Shown: positions 40,610 to 50,606, numbered from the stretch's first letter. The stretch: 64,000 bases of DNA from DASVUS01 sp036388675 (GCA_036388675.1 DASVRI010000033.1:1-64000); one strand, 5' to 3'. A program made the numbers and translations. Notes: generated by a model from the letters alone, not told the origin.

Positions 40610-41374
40610 TTAATCTGTGGGCTGCCCTGCCTTGTCGTTCGGGCTGGCCGCCGGTTCGCCAAACGGCTTTTTGCTCGTGCTCGGCAATGGCACTTCACCG
40701 GGAATGCCGGGTGTCATAGGCATCGGCTCACTCGAGCGGAGAATCTGCTGCGGCGTCTTGACGTTGCCGCGCTCTGCCGCCGGAATGTCGGCCTGGCTCG
40801 CGTTCTGGCTACGCTGTAGCACGCGAATGTAGGACGCAATGGCCCATCGGTCGCGTGGTGGAACGCGCGACGCATAGGAATACATCGCGCCGTAGCCATT
40901 GGTAATCACATCGTAGAAGTGCCCAATGGGTGCTGTGCGCAAACGCGGCAGCGAATAGGACGGCGGCACGGCGAAACCGCGCTTCACGACCATGCCGTCG
41001 CCGTTGCCCACAAGACCGTGACACGGCAGGCAATAGATCTCGTAGCGTTCCTTGCCGCGCTCCACCATTTCGCGCATGGTGACACCCTGCATCGCCGTCG
41101 CGGGAATCGCCGTTACAAGACGGCCATTGATGGTGCCGTTATACATCGCCTCATCAACACGCAACTGCCCGCGCGCGATGACGCCTTGCGGCAACGGTCG
41201 TGACGCGGAGACTTCAACGCCTTCGGCCAGGCCAACCGGCTCGTAGGGCTTGAGGCGCGACCTGTTCCACATATCGACCGGCTGAAACTTCCATTCGCGC
41301 GTGCAACCACCCACGAGCATCAGCCCGCTCAGAGTACTCGCCGCCACCAATCGTTTTGCCTGAACTCGCTTCAT
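40610..41374 (-). CDS. actE: Alternative complex III subunit ActE (monoheme cytochrome c lipoprotein)
   Basis: 254 residues. Lipoprotein signal ASTLSGLMLVGGCTREW (lipobox LVGGC), one heme site YCLPCHGLVGNGDG, and PSYSLPRLRTAPIGHFYDVITNGYGAMYSYASRV with a possible axial Met. It passes electrons from the complex toward cytochrome oxidase. A GAGTACTC falls within the signal-peptide codons (41332). The C-terminal tail is Pro-rich. Confidence 0.92.
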   Translation of the reverse strand: MKRVQAKRLVAASTLSGLMLVGGCTREWKFQPVDMWNRSRLKPYEPVGLAEGVEVSASRPLPQGVIARGQLRVDEAMYNGTINGRLVTAIPATAMQGVTMREMVERGKERYEIYCLPCHGLVGNGDGMVVKRGFAVPPSYSLPRLRTAPIGHFYDVITNGYGAMYSYASRVPPRDRWAIASYIRVLQRSQNASQADIPAAERGNVKTPQQILRSSEPMPMTPGIPGEVPLPSTSKKPFGEPAASPNDKAGQPTD

Positions 41375-41377
41375 AAT

Positions 41378-41926
41378 CTATTTCGCCACGGCGGAAACCC
41401 GCACCGCGCTCAAGCCTTCCATGAACTGTCGTGTGCCTTCGTTGTCAAACTTGGGATCGCGACTTTCAATCGCCAGGAAAAAGCGGTCGCTCGAAGCCCG
41501 ATCAAAGCCCGGCGTGTTGAAGATCGAATGATATGGCTTGGGCAGCCCGTTCAGAATGATCATGCCGAACACGCCAGTCAAGGCCGCAAAGAGAATCGTC
41601 ATCTCAAACGTCGGCACGATGAACATCGGCCAACTGAAATAAGGCCGTCCGCCAATGTTCAACGGATACGACTGCGCCGACGCATACCACTGGCCAAAAA
41701 TACCAAGGCTGCCGCCGGTCAAGCCGCCCAACAACATGAGAAACGGCATCTGCTTGTTGCGGTAGCCAATCGCCTCCGACAAGCCTTCCACCGGCATCGG
41801 CGAAAAGGCGTCCATCTTGGTGTAACCCGACTCGCGCGCCAGGCGCGCCGCCGTCATCAAAGCCTCCGGCGTTTCAAACTCGGCGGCGTATCCGAAGAGA
41901 GTCGATGTGGGTACAGTTGTTTCCAT
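41378..41926 (-). CDS. actD: Alternative complex III subunit ActD (DUF3341)
   Basis: 182 residues. LFGYAAEFETPEALMTAARLARESGYTKMDAFSPMPVEGL followed by two helices (FLMLLGGLTGGSLGIFGQWYAS, FEMTILFAALTGVFGMIIL) and FFLAIESRDPKFD. This is the standard DUF3341 layout. A membrane-bound structural subunit. Its neighbours actC and actE are 21 and 3 bp away; the 21-bp gap before it is nearly filled by a GAGTACTC. Confidence 0.93.
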   Translation of the reverse strand: METTVPTSTLFGYAAEFETPEALMTAARLARESGYTKMDAFSPMPVEGLSEAIGYRNKQMPFLMLLGGLTGGSLGIFGQWYASAQSYPLNIGGRPYFSWPMFIVPTFEMTILFAALTGVFGMIILNGLPKPYHSIFNTPGFDRASSDRFFLAIESRDPKFDNEGTRQFMEGLSAVRVSAVAK

Positions 41927-41947
41927 AGCGAGTACTCGATCCTCCCT

Positions 41948-43495
41948 TTAAGCCGAACCGGAAAATGCTTCCTTGGTGCCGCCCGTATGGTCGCGATCTT
42001 CGATTGTATTGCCGTGTGGATCATGCGTCAGGTGCCCGCCATGCGCTCCGTTATGCGCGCCATGATGCGACTCATGATGCACCAGCTCGCGCATTTCAGC
42101 TACGGCAATCGAAGGCAGAGCACGCACGAACAGCAAGAACAGCGTCAGGAACAAACCAAAGGTTCCAACGTAGAGCGCCCAGTCCCACATGGTCGGCTGA
42201 TACAGCGCCCACGAGGACGGCAAATAGTCGCGGCTCAAGCTCACCACGATGATGACGAAGCGCTCCAGCCACATGCCGATGCTGACCACAATGGACACCA
42301 CGAACAAACACGTCAGATTGGTGCGGTATTTCTTGAACCACAGAATCTGCGGCGCCACGCCGTTACAAAAGATGAGTGACCAGTAAGCCCAGGCGTAGGG
42401 GCCAGTGCCCATCCGCGAGGTGAACTGCATGTAGCGCTCGTAGATGTTGCCGCTGTAATACGCGGTGAACACTTCCATGAAGTAACCGTAAACCACCATC
42501 AGGCCGGTCGCCAGCATGACTTTGGCGCAGTTCTCCAGGTGCCGCATTGTAATGAGGTCTTTGAGGCCATAGATGTGACGCAGCGGAATCGCCAGCATGA
42601 GCACCATGGCAAATCCAGCGAACACCGCACCGGCCACGAAGTAAGGCGGGAAGATCGTGGTATGCCAACCGGGCACGATGCCGAATGCGAAGTCGAATGA
42701 GATGGTGCTGTGTACAGAAAGCACGAGCGGCGTCGAGATACCGGCCAGAATCAGGTAAACCGCCATGTAGCGATGCCAGTGCTGATTCGAACCGCGCCAG
42801 CCGAGTGCAGCCATGCCATAGAGAATTTTCAAAGTGCGATTCTGCGCACGGTCGCGCAGCGTCGCCAGGTCGGGAATCAGGCCGATATACCAGAACAACG
42901 CTGAAACGGTGAAGTATGTCGAAACGGCAAAGAAGTCCCACTCCAACGGGCTGCGGAACTGCGGCCACAGACCCATGGTGTTGGGCAGCGGCGCCAGCCA
43001 GTAGAAATACTGGTGACGGCCCAGGTGCAAGAGCGGAAACAAGCCCGCGCACATCACAGCGAAGATCGTCATCGCTTCGGCGAAGCGGTTAATACTGGTT
43101 CGCCAGTTCTGATGCACCAGCAAAAGAATCGCGGAAATCAGCGTTCCGGCGTGGCCGATACCGATCCACCACACAAAGTTGATGATGTCGAAGCCCCAGC
43201 CGACCGTCTTGTTGATGCCCCAGACGCCAACGCCCATCACAAGCACGTAGGAAACAGCCACGCCCAGCATCGCCAGCAGCGCCAGCGAAAAACCGAGGAA
43301 GATCACCCAGCCGATGCGGATGCGATCTTTCAGCACCACGCCGATAACCTGTTCGGTCACCGTCTCAAGGTCGTGCCCCGGCCCGATGATGTCGAAGGTC
43401 TCATCGTGCGGGCGACGCCCGTTCATGTGCCCGGTCGGCTCATGCTGCGCCGGCGCCTTCAATCCAACATTGCGGTCTAATGGTTGATCGACCAT
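41948..43495 (-). CDS. actC: Alternative complex III subunit ActC (NrfD/PsrC family)
   Basis: 515 residues with about ten membrane helices. Family motifs include NFVWWIGIGHAGTLISAILLL, GLFPLLHLGRHQYFYWLAPLP, and FHSTISFDFAFG-like VHSTISFDFAFGIVPGWHTTIFPPYFVAGA. Quinol-binding, possibly proton-pumping subunit. The C-terminus is His-rich (HHESHHGAHNGAHGGH). Confidence 0.94.
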   Translation of the reverse strand: MVDQPLDRNVGLKAPAQHEPTGHMNGRRPHDETFDIIGPGHDLETVTEQVIGVVLKDRIRIGWVIFLGFSLALLAMLGVAVSYVLVMGVGVWGINKTVGWGFDIINFVWWIGIGHAGTLISAILLLVHQNWRTSINRFAEAMTIFAVMCAGLFPLLHLGRHQYFYWLAPLPNTMGLWPQFRSPLEWDFFAVSTYFTVSALFWYIGLIPDLATLRDRAQNRTLKILYGMAALGWRGSNQHWHRYMAVYLILAGISTPLVLSVHSTISFDFAFGIVPGWHTTIFPPYFVAGAVFAGFAMVLMLAIPLRHIYGLKDLITMRHLENCAKVMLATGLMVVYGYFMEVFTAYYSGNIYERYMQFTSRMGTGPYAWAYWSLIFCNGVAPQILWFKKYRTNLTCLFVVSIVVSIGMWLERFVIIVVSLSRDYLPSSWALYQPTMWDWALYVGTFGLFLTLFLLFVRALPSIAVAEMRELVHHESHHGAHNGAHGGHLTHDPHGNTIEDRDHTGGTKEAFSGSA

Positions 43496-43588
43496 AGTTC
43501 GTTTCTCTTTCTCACCCCGGCTTCTCGTCCTGGCCCGTCACACGTTCGAGTACTCGCTTATCTATTATGCAAGCGCGTGCCTCGACAA

Positions 43589-46500
43589 CTAGTGCTCGCC
43601 ACCGCCCTCGCTATGCTCTGTTCCGCCTTCCAAAGCCCCTTTTTGCTGCTGGCCTGTGGTTGCGTCATCCGGCGAATCGATCTGACTGCCGTCGTGGTCG
43701 CTGGTGTGCTCGCCACCCGACATCGTCACTTCGCCAGGGTTCTTCAGCGTCGCGTCGATGTTGCGGATGCGGGCGTTGTAGGTCGTGCGTGGCGTGGTGT
43801 TCAACTCGGTCAGCAGGCCATAGTTGAGGCCGCTGTCCTTGAGGCGTCGCACGTTCGAATTCTTATCGTTGATGTTGCCGAAGACAATCGCATCGGTCGG
43901 ACACGTCTGCTGGCACGCCGTCACGATTTCGTTGTCGCGCACGTGGCGGCCTTCTTTTTTCGCCTGGAACTTGGCGTTGTTGATGCGCTGGATGCAGTAG
44001 GTGCATTTTTCCATCACGCCGCGCGAGCGCACCGTCACGTCCGGGTTCGCCATGAGCTGAATCTGTGGCGTTTCCTGGTCGGAATACTGCAAGAAGTTGA
44101 AGCGACGCACCTTGTAGGGGCAGTTGTTTTCGCAATACTTGGTGCCTACACAACGGTTATAAACCTGCTCGTTGATGCCTTCCGGGCTGTGCACCGGCGC
44201 TGCAACAGGGCAAACCGGTTCGCAGGGCGCTTTCTCGCAATGCATGCACGTCACGGGCTGGAAATACACTTCCGGATTCTCCAACTCGCCCTTGTAGTAG
44301 GTATCAATACGCAGCCAGTGCAGCTCGCGGGACATCTCCACCTGCTCTTTTCCGACCACCGCGATGTTGTTCTCGCTCTGGCAACCCAGCACACAGGCGT
44401 TGCAGCCGATGCAAGCGTTCAAGTCGATAGCCATGCCCCAGGCATACGGCGGTCGGTCGTTTTCAGCGCTGTTGTAAATCGTCGGCGGATCAACGTTTTC
44501 GGGATATACCGAGGGCAGCCCGTTGGGATGCATCGGCTCCTCTTCTTCGCTGTTGGTGTTGCGCGGCTCCACCGTGGTGAGCGTGTCCTGATAAAGTGGC
44601 AAACCGGCTTTGTCGTGTGCGGCATCGACCGGCAAATGCCCTTTCTGGTACTCATCGAAAGTGCCGACGCGGATCAGGTCGCGGCCAAAGGTGCTGTCCA
44701 ACTTCTTTTCGCCACGCTCCAAGTCGATCATGTGATGGTGCGCCGTCAAAGCCAGCCTGTATTTGCCGCCCGCTTTTTTCACATCCAGTCCGCTACCGAA
44801 GTTGAGAGTACTCGATTGGCGCAGTGCATAAGCATTGAAGCCGGTGCCGGTGCCGATCTTGCCGGCGCGCGTGCGACCATGACCCAAATACACCGTCACC
44901 GATTCAGTGGGATGTCCAGGCATCATCAAGACAGGTGCGCTCACCGTGTTACCACGATACGAGAGAGTAACCAGGTCCTCGTTGTCCAACCCCAGGCGCT
45001 CTGCTGTGATAGGGCTCATCAGCGCGGCATTGTCCCATGTTAATTTGGTCAGTGGCTTGGGCAACTCTTGCAGCCAGCCGTTGTTGGCAAAGCGGCCATC
45101 CCACAGGCTGGGGTCAGGACGAAAGATGACTTCAATGCCTGTCGTGGCTGCCGGAGCAGCAGGCAAGGCCGCCACGGCACCGGCGCGCACACGCAACGGT
45201 CGAACCGGAGATGCCGTGTTGGGCACCACGCCGTTATGCAAAATCGTCTGCCAGCGCTTGTCGAAAGCGACAGTCTGTAGTGTCAGACGGTCAGCCGGAA
45301 CACCCGAATCCGTGCTAATCGCACCGCCACCTGTAGCGACATTGGCTGCGGCTGCACCGGCCGCGCCAGCACCGACTGTGGCTGCACCGGCTCCTGCCAT
45401 TGATCCACCAGCGCCGCCAGTGGTCGCACTACCTGCCGTCGCTCCACCACGCGTTGCGCCACTGGCAGCAGCGCCACTCGCAGCGGCTCCACCGGCGGCA
45501 CCCGTTGTGCCCGATGCGCCAGCATTGGTGCCGCCGACGCGAGAGCGCAATGTTGCCAACTGTGGCGCCAGACGCCGCTCCCAATAGCTGCGCAGCACGT
45601 CGTAACCGCTAACGGTGCCCTGACCGAGCAAGACAGCCATCACTTCATGCACCGAGCGCGTTGCTTCATAAAGCGGCACGATCAGCGGCTGCACAATGGT
45701 TGTGGTGCCGTCGTAGGCGCGCACATCACTCCACGTTTCCAGGTAGTGCGATTCGGGTATGTGCCACTGGCACAACGCCCCGGTTTCGTCATCGTAGCGG
45801 CCCAGATGAATGCGCAGCGGCACTTTTTCCAGCGCCTGTGCAAACTTCACATCAGCAGGCGCGTTATACACCGGGTTGCCACCTAAAATAACCAGCATCT
45901 CAACGCGGCCCGCGTTCATGTCGGCCACCAGAGTTTGCAGCCCGCGAACCTGATCTGTCGGTGCAGCCTCGATTGGATCCGAGTACTCCACTGTAGCGCC
46001 CACGTTGCCCAGCGCATCGTTCATGGCGTGCGCCAGAGCATGCACCGCAGCGGGCTGATGCGAACCGGCCACTACCAGACTGCGGCCCCGCGCGCCCTGC
46101 AAATCGGCAATCACTGACTTGACCCATGCAGCCCCGGCACCTGTTACAGCGCCGCCTGAGACACCACCAACACCAATACCGGCGGCAATGGCGCGTGCCA
46201 CGTTTTGCACTTCGCTGGCACGCACCGGCAGACGATGATCGGCCATAGCGCCCGTGTTGCGCGGCGTGCTTTCCGCCACGTAGAGGCGGTTCATCGGCAC
46301 CTTATCGCGGTGCGGACGGCGACGCTGAATAAAGTCGCGTGCCCAACGCACATGGTTCGGCTCTTCCATCAGGAAGTCGGCGTCCAGCGACACGATAACG
46401 TCGGCACGATCGAAGCGATATTGCGGCAGCGCGTCGCGCCCGAAAGCAGCTACGGCACCGGCACGCGCGTTGTCGCGGTTGATTGGATCCCATTGCACCC

Positions 46501-47290
46501 ACTGCGCCTGCGGAAAGGCGCGCAGGAAATCGGCCATCTGCGCGCCTAACGTGGGCGATGTCACGGTTTCGCTGAGTACTCGCAACCCGGCACCGCGCCG
46601 GGCGCGCTGGGCATCGGCTGCACCGGCAAAAGCACCCGCGAAGTTGTCCCACGACGTAGTGTCACCTAGATAACGCACGCCCTGCGAACGGTCGGGATCA
46701 TACAAATCGAGAACCGAAGCCTGCGCCCAGATATCGGCGCGGCCCAGGCTGGCCGGATGATCGGGGTTGCCTTCGATCTTAGTCGGGCGGCCCATGTGGC
46801 TTTCCGCCAGAACACCCAGCGCGTGGCCGTTCATGGCATAGGCCGTAGCAAAATACAGCGGAATGCCCGGAATCATCTCTTCCGGCGAATTCACGTAGGG
46901 AACGATTTTCTCCGCGGGCTGGAAGGCGCAACCGCCCACACCCGCCAGCGCCATGGCCGCGCCCATAAACTTCATAAAATCGCGTCGTGACAGCGGTGTC
47001 ATGTCGCGCGGCGCCTGGCGCGGAAACTCGCGCTGCAAATAGCGCGTAAATTCCGGCTTCTCGCTGAGTTCTTCCAGACAGCGCCAGTATTCCTGACCGC
47101 GCGTGCCGGCCAGGCGCTCGCGCACCTTGTCGAGATCGACCGATGGCGCGGCACCGACCGTGGACGCGGCACCGGCTGCCGGCGTGACATCCGACACTTC
47201 GCGGTGCGTAAACGCCGAAGGCGTGACCGCCGTCAGAGGAATGAAGTTGGCTGGCTGCAAATTGTCGCTTGGCTTTGCGTTGTTGCTCAT
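43589..47290 (-). CDS. actB: Alternative complex III subunit ActB (molybdopterin-like plus Fe-S protein)
   Basis: 1233 residues; ActB is usually about 1000. The N-terminus has a Tat-like motif SRRDFMKFMGAAMALAG starting near residue 103. The large molybdopterin-oxidoreductase-like domain follows, then a C-terminal ferredoxin domain with four cluster motifs: CIGCNACVLGCQSENN, CMHCEKAPCEPVC, KYCENNCPY and CTYCIQRI...CQQTCP. Between about residues 590 and 670 is a Gly/Ala/Ser/Thr repeat linker that seems peculiar to this protein. Members of the family lack bound molybdenum. Three GAGTACTC sites lie inside. Confidence 0.95.
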   Translation of the reverse strand: MSNNAKPSDNLQPANFIPLTAVTPSAFTHREVSDVTPAAGAASTVGAAPSVDLDKVRERLAGTRGQEYWRCLEELSEKPEFTRYLQREFPRQAPRDMTPLSRRDFMKFMGAAMALAGVGGCAFQPAEKIVPYVNSPEEMIPGIPLYFATAYAMNGHALGVLAESHMGRPTKIEGNPDHPASLGRADIWAQASVLDLYDPDRSQGVRYLGDTTSWDNFAGAFAGAADAQRARRGAGLRVLSETVTSPTLGAQMADFLRAFPQAQWVQWDPINRDNARAGAVAAFGRDALPQYRFDRADVIVSLDADFLMEEPNHVRWARDFIQRRRPHRDKVPMNRLYVAESTPRNTGAMADHRLPVRASEVQNVARAIAAGIGVGGVSGGAVTGAGAAWVKSVIADLQGARGRSLVVAGSHQPAAVHALAHAMNDALGNVGATVEYSDPIEAAPTDQVRGLQTLVADMNAGRVEMLVILGGNPVYNAPADVKFAQALEKVPLRIHLGRYDDETGALCQWHIPESHYLETWSDVRAYDGTTTIVQPLIVPLYEATRSVHEVMAVLLGQGTVSGYDVLRSYWERRLAPQLATLRSRVGGTNAGASGTTGAAGGAAASGAAASGATRGGATAGSATTGGAGGSMAGAGAATVGAGAAGAAAANVATGGGAISTDSGVPADRLTLQTVAFDKRWQTILHNGVVPNTASPVRPLRVRAGAVAALPAAPAATTGIEVIFRPDPSLWDGRFANNGWLQELPKPLTKLTWDNAALMSPITAERLGLDNEDLVTLSYRGNTVSAPVLMMPGHPTESVTVYLGHGRTRAGKIGTGTGFNAYALRQSSTLNFGSGLDVKKAGGKYRLALTAHHHMIDLERGEKKLDSTFGRDLIRVGTFDEYQKGHLPVDAAHDKAGLPLYQDTLTTVEPRNTNSEEEEPMHPNGLPSVYPENVDPPTIYNSAENDRPPYAWGMAIDLNACIGCNACVLGCQSENNIAVVGKEQVEMSRELHWLRIDTYYKGELENPEVYFQPVTCMHCEKAPCEPVCPVAAPVHSPEGINEQVYNRCVGTKYCENNCPYKVRRFNFLQYSDQETPQIQLMANPDVTVRSRGVMEKCTYCIQRINNAKFQAKKEGRHVRDNEIVTACQQTCPTDAIVFGNINDKNSNVRRLKDSGLNYGLLTELNTTPRTTYNARIRNIDATLKNPGEVTMSGGEHTSDHDGSQIDSPDDATTGQQQKGALEGGTEHSEGGGEH

Positions 47291-47384
47291 CTTGGCTTTC
47301 GCTTCGTCGCTCCTGACCTTGTAATCGGCTCAGGCGCTATGGGTTCGTCCTTGCGCTATCGAGTACTCGGAACTCAATAAACGA

Positions 47385-48041
47385 TTAGTGGTGGCAGGTG
47401 TAGCAGTCGGTCAACTGGCGCGGATGCTGAATCTTATACTCCTTGACCAGCCGCTTACCCAGCACTGCCTGCGGCTCGTTGGGACGATAACCCATCTTGT
47501 AAACCGCTTCCTTGGGACGAATGTATTTCTCGGGATGACGATGGCAGTCGAGACACCACGCCATCGTCATGGTGTTGACTTTCTTGACCAGTGGCTGCTG
47601 ATCCATGCGACCGTGGCAGGTTTCGCAGCCGACGCCTTTCTTCACGTGCACGCTGTGCTGGAAGTACACGAAGTCCGGCAAGTCGTGCACGCGGTTCCAC
47701 GCGATGGGAGTGCCGCTCACGTAGGACGCGCGCACCGGAGCCAGTTCGGGAGAATCCGACCAGATTTGCGAGTGGCACGACATACACGTGTGTGTCGCCG
47801 GCATACCCGCCGAATAGGACTTCTCAACCGAAGTGTGGCAGTAGCGGCAATCGATGCCGTCATCGCCGACGTGGTGCTTATGGCTGAACTGCACCGGCTG
47901 TTCAAGAGGAACATACAGGCGATGGCCGTAATACAGGTTGGCACCGTATAGAGCGGCGGAGAAACCCAGCACCGCGACAACGATTCCAACAATGGTCAAC
48001 CTGACAAGAGTGTTTACGCTCGGATGGAAAATCTGAGCCAT
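47385..48041 (-). CDS. actA: Alternative complex III subunit ActA (pentaheme cytochrome c)
   Basis: 218 residues. One N-terminal helix (LTIVGIVVAVLGFSAALYG) and five CxxCH heme sites: CRYCH, CMSCH, CETCH, CLDCH, CYTCH. First subunit gene of the complex. A GAGTACTC occupies the gap to actB (47361). Confidence 0.95.
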   Translation of the reverse strand: MAQIFHPSVNTLVRLTIVGIVVAVLGFSAALYGANLYYGHRLYVPLEQPVQFSHKHHVGDDGIDCRYCHTSVEKSYSAGMPATHTCMSCHSQIWSDSPELAPVRASYVSGTPIAWNRVHDLPDFVYFQHSVHVKKGVGCETCHGRMDQQPLVKKVNTMTMAWCLDCHRHPEKYIRPKEAVYKMGYRPNEPQAVLGKRLVKEYKIQHPRQLTDCYTCHH

Positions 48042-48305
48042 GAAGCCTGCTGCCTTTCTGTCTGTCTGTTCGTCAGTCTAAACACGCGGCGTCTGCTTTC
48101 GCATAACCTGCTACGGCACGACCTTACGGAATGACCTTACAACACAACTGAAGCGCGGCTGAGGTGGAACTCTCGTGCAATTCTACCAGTCTCACGTCGC
48201 GCTGTCGACCGCTTTGCGCACATTAAATTTGCGCCTTCAAATCCTACATTATTGCGGCTTTGCACCACCGATGGGCGCAACAGGCAAATCCCTGCTCCAA
48301 GTCCG
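48042..48305. other. Gap between ctaB and actA
   Basis: 264 bp with no gene seen. It probably contains the actA ribosome-binding site and perhaps an internal promoter. It has no GAGTACTC, unlike most other gaps of 20 bp or more in this operon. Confidence 0.5.
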
Positions 48306-49346
48306 CTAAATAGCCGCCACACGGTCAATCGCCATTGCCAGAAACAGCAGCGCCAGATACAACATCGAATAGTGAAACAACCAACTGGCGCGCGGTCGCA
48401 CCGGCTCTTGCAACAACTGATAACTTTTCCACAGCAAGAGTGCGTTCAACGCCACCGCTGCTACGACATAGAGCCAACCCACTTCGTGCATCGCCAACGG
48501 TATAAAAGTGACGACAACGGTGACAATAGCGTATAACCCAATTTGAATTGCTGTCGCGCGTTCGCCGCGCAAAACCGGCAACATCGGCACCTTGGCCAGG
48601 GCATAATCATCTTTAATCAGGATCGCCAATGCCCAGAAATGCACCGGCGTCCAGGCGAAGATGATGGCGAACAAAATCCAGGCAAACGCATTGAGGTCGC
48701 CCTGCACGGCGGCCCAGCCGACGAGCGGTGGAAAGCTGCCTGCCGCACCGCCGATCACGATGTTGTGCCAGGTGCGTCGCTTCAGGATTATGGTGTATAC
48801 GATGACGTAAAACAACAATCCAGAAAGCGCCATCAGGGCGGCCATCGGCTGCGCCCACCACCAGAGAATCGCCATCGAACCCATGCCGAGTACTGTGGCG
48901 AACAGTGCCGCGTTACGCACCGAGATGCGTCCCGTCACCAGTGCGCGATTGGCAGTGCGCGGCATACGCCCGTCGATGTCGCGGTCGATAATCATATTGA
49001 CCGTGTGTGCTGCACCCGCCGCCATGTAAAACCCCATAGCCGTGGCGAGGAACAGGCCAACAGTTACGGGGTGTTGTGCATCCGCCGCGATGAACATCGC
49101 AGTCAGCGTTGTAAACAGCAACAGGCTGATAACGCGCGGCTTGGTCAGCAGAAGATAATCCTTCCACAACGCGGGCGTTTTGGCTTCGGCTCTGGCTCCG
49201 GTCGCTTCGCTTTCCACTGCACCGAGTTTTGAAGCAGTGTGGGACGCAGTTGTCGCGTCGCGGGTATCACTCATCACGGTGGATTCTACCGCAGCAGTTG
49301 TCACAAGGGCACTGTTCACCGCAACGACGGCGATTTCACGGGCCAT
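48306..49346 (-). CDS. ctaB: Protoheme IX farnesyltransferase (heme O synthase)
   Basis: 346 residues from ATG 49346. A Met at residue 25 (49274) is an equally possible start, since the first 60 residues are low-complexity. CtaB attaches farnesyl to heme B to form heme O. Motifs are LLLTKPRVISLLLFT, NMIIDRDIDGRMPRTANRAL (first Asp-rich motif), GGAAGSFPPLVGW, and IKDDYALAKVPMLP. About nine helices. Supplies heme O to CtaA. Confidence 0.95.
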   Translation of the reverse strand: MAREIAVVAVNSALVTTAAVESTVMSDTRDATTASHTASKLGAVESEATGARAEAKTPALWKDYLLLTKPRVISLLLFTTLTAMFIAADAQHPVTVGLFLATAMGFYMAAGAAHTVNMIIDRDIDGRMPRTANRALVTGRISVRNAALFATVLGMGSMAILWWWAQPMAALMALSGLLFYVIVYTIILKRRTWHNIVIGGAAGSFPPLVGWAAVQGDLNAFAWILFAIIFAWTPVHFWALAILIKDDYALAKVPMLPVLRGERATAIQIGLYAIVTVVVTFIPLAMHEVGWLYVVAAVALNALLLWKSYQLLQEPVRPRASWLFHYSMLYLALLFLAMAIDRVAAI

Positions 49347-50326
49347 CTTTCACCCGCCTTTTGCAGCAACGCCGCCTGCGTTTCATCCCGACTAAGAAGC
49401 GTTTCTTGAACCGCCCGCACCGGCTCAGCCAATGCTGCCGCACCCAGCGCGATAACGTTGAGCCAAATTAAATCCGCCATCAATAAATGCACAAGCTGCA
49501 TCGGAATGGGAGCCATCAGTCTGGCGTTAAAAAAACCAATCACGAGCTGCGCCGCATACTGCAAACCAATGCCGCCCGCCAGCAAAGTGACGACCGGATC
49601 GCGCTGCTGCCTTCCGATGCGCGCCGCGATTAACACAATGGCAAAGCCCAGCGTAATCGCCAGCAGAGGATGCCACAAACGCAGGCGAATCAAGAAATGC
49701 GACAGCGGCGACAGCGCTCCCAGCACGGCTTCGTTCAAGTTGCGCGCCGGAAATAGCGTATCACCCAGCGCCGTCACGGCTCCGCTGATGCCCAAAATCA
49801 ACACGGCCAGCGTCGCACAGGCCATCATCCACACTGTGCCGGAGCGTCCGCGCAAACGGGCAAAAGGCCTGCCACTACCCCACCATGCCGTCAGCAGAAG
49901 AGCCGCCAGCAGCAGAAACGTATTCACCAGGTGAGCCGCCATGTAAATCGCGCGCGAAACCGAAGCGTTATCCGCTACCAGATTGTGCAGCACCAACCTG
50001 GCACCGATCAGCGCCTCGGTGCACATGAAGAAGAGCGTGAATGCAGCAGCGATGCGCACCGGATGGTTCCTGCCGAAAGCACGAAAAGCCCACACCACAA
50101 GCGCAATACTCAGCGGCAACAAAATGCCGGTCGATAAACGATGCCCATACTCGACCCAGGTTTTAGCGTGCATCGCTTCGGGGATAACCTGTCCATTACA
50201 CAATGGCCAGTGCGCGCCACAGCCGTCACCCGAATGACTCGCCCGCACATACGCACCCCACACAATGGCAGGCAGCATATAAAGCAGTAAACCCCAGGCG
50301 AAGTGATGAAAGCGGATTCGGCTCAT
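49316..50326 (-). CDS. ctaA: Heme A synthase (COX15/CtaA)
   Basis: 336 residues, eight helices expected. It oxidises the heme O methyl group to give heme A. His-bearing motifs are YVRASHSGDGCGAHWPLCNGQ, VEYGHRLSTGILLP, HLVNTFLLLAALL, and LVHLLMADLIWLN. It overlaps ctaB by about 31 bp. First gene of the respiratory operon; the promoter must lie in 50327-50606. Confidence 0.94.
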   Translation of the reverse strand: MSRIRFHHFAWGLLLYMLPAIVWGAYVRASHSGDGCGAHWPLCNGQVIPEAMHAKTWVEYGHRLSTGILLPLSIALVVWAFRAFGRNHPVRIAAAFTLFFMCTEALIGARLVLHNLVADNASVSRAIYMAAHLVNTFLLLAALLLTAWWGSGRPFARLRGRSGTVWMMACATLAVLILGISGAVTALGDTLFPARNLNEAVLGALSPLSHFLIRLRLWHPLLAITLGFAIVLIAARIGRQQRDPVVTLLAGGIGLQYAAQLVIGFFNARLMAPIPMQLVHLLMADLIWLNVIALGAAALAEPVRAVQETLLSRDETQAALLQKAGERWPVKSPSLR

Positions 50327-50606
50327 GTATTGTCACTGCTACGAGGAAAAGCAACGCTGCAAGAACCTGTCGAACCTGTTCAGTGCAGATGTTGAAGATG
50401 AGTCTATACCCTTGTGCAATCTTTCACAAGGTAGCAGCAAAAATATTTTTCGCAATCAGTCAGAGAGCTGATGTCCCGCTATCCAGCGCGTGTCAAGCTG
50501 TTTTGAATGCGCTCGTTTCGTTCCGCAGCGCTGCTACCTCACAGGTGCAACCTCAAGCGGTGCTATGGTCATGCGAGTACTCGCAAGGCGCAATTCACGG
50601 CCTCGG
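50327..50606. other. Intergenic region upstream of the respiratory operon
   Basis: 280 bp between ctaA and the GlcE-like gene (both on the minus strand). It holds one GAGTACTC (50575-50582) and an AT-rich stretch around 50430-50460 (AAAAATATTTTTCGCAATC, containing AAAAATATTTTT), which may be the respiratory promoter region. No gene is supported. Confidence 0.5.

Noticed and set aside
43484..45043. A 519-codon open frame on the plus strand opposite actB
   Set aside because: It is an antisense shadow of a high-GC gene; its translation has no recognisable domain while the minus strand encodes clear Fe-S motifs.
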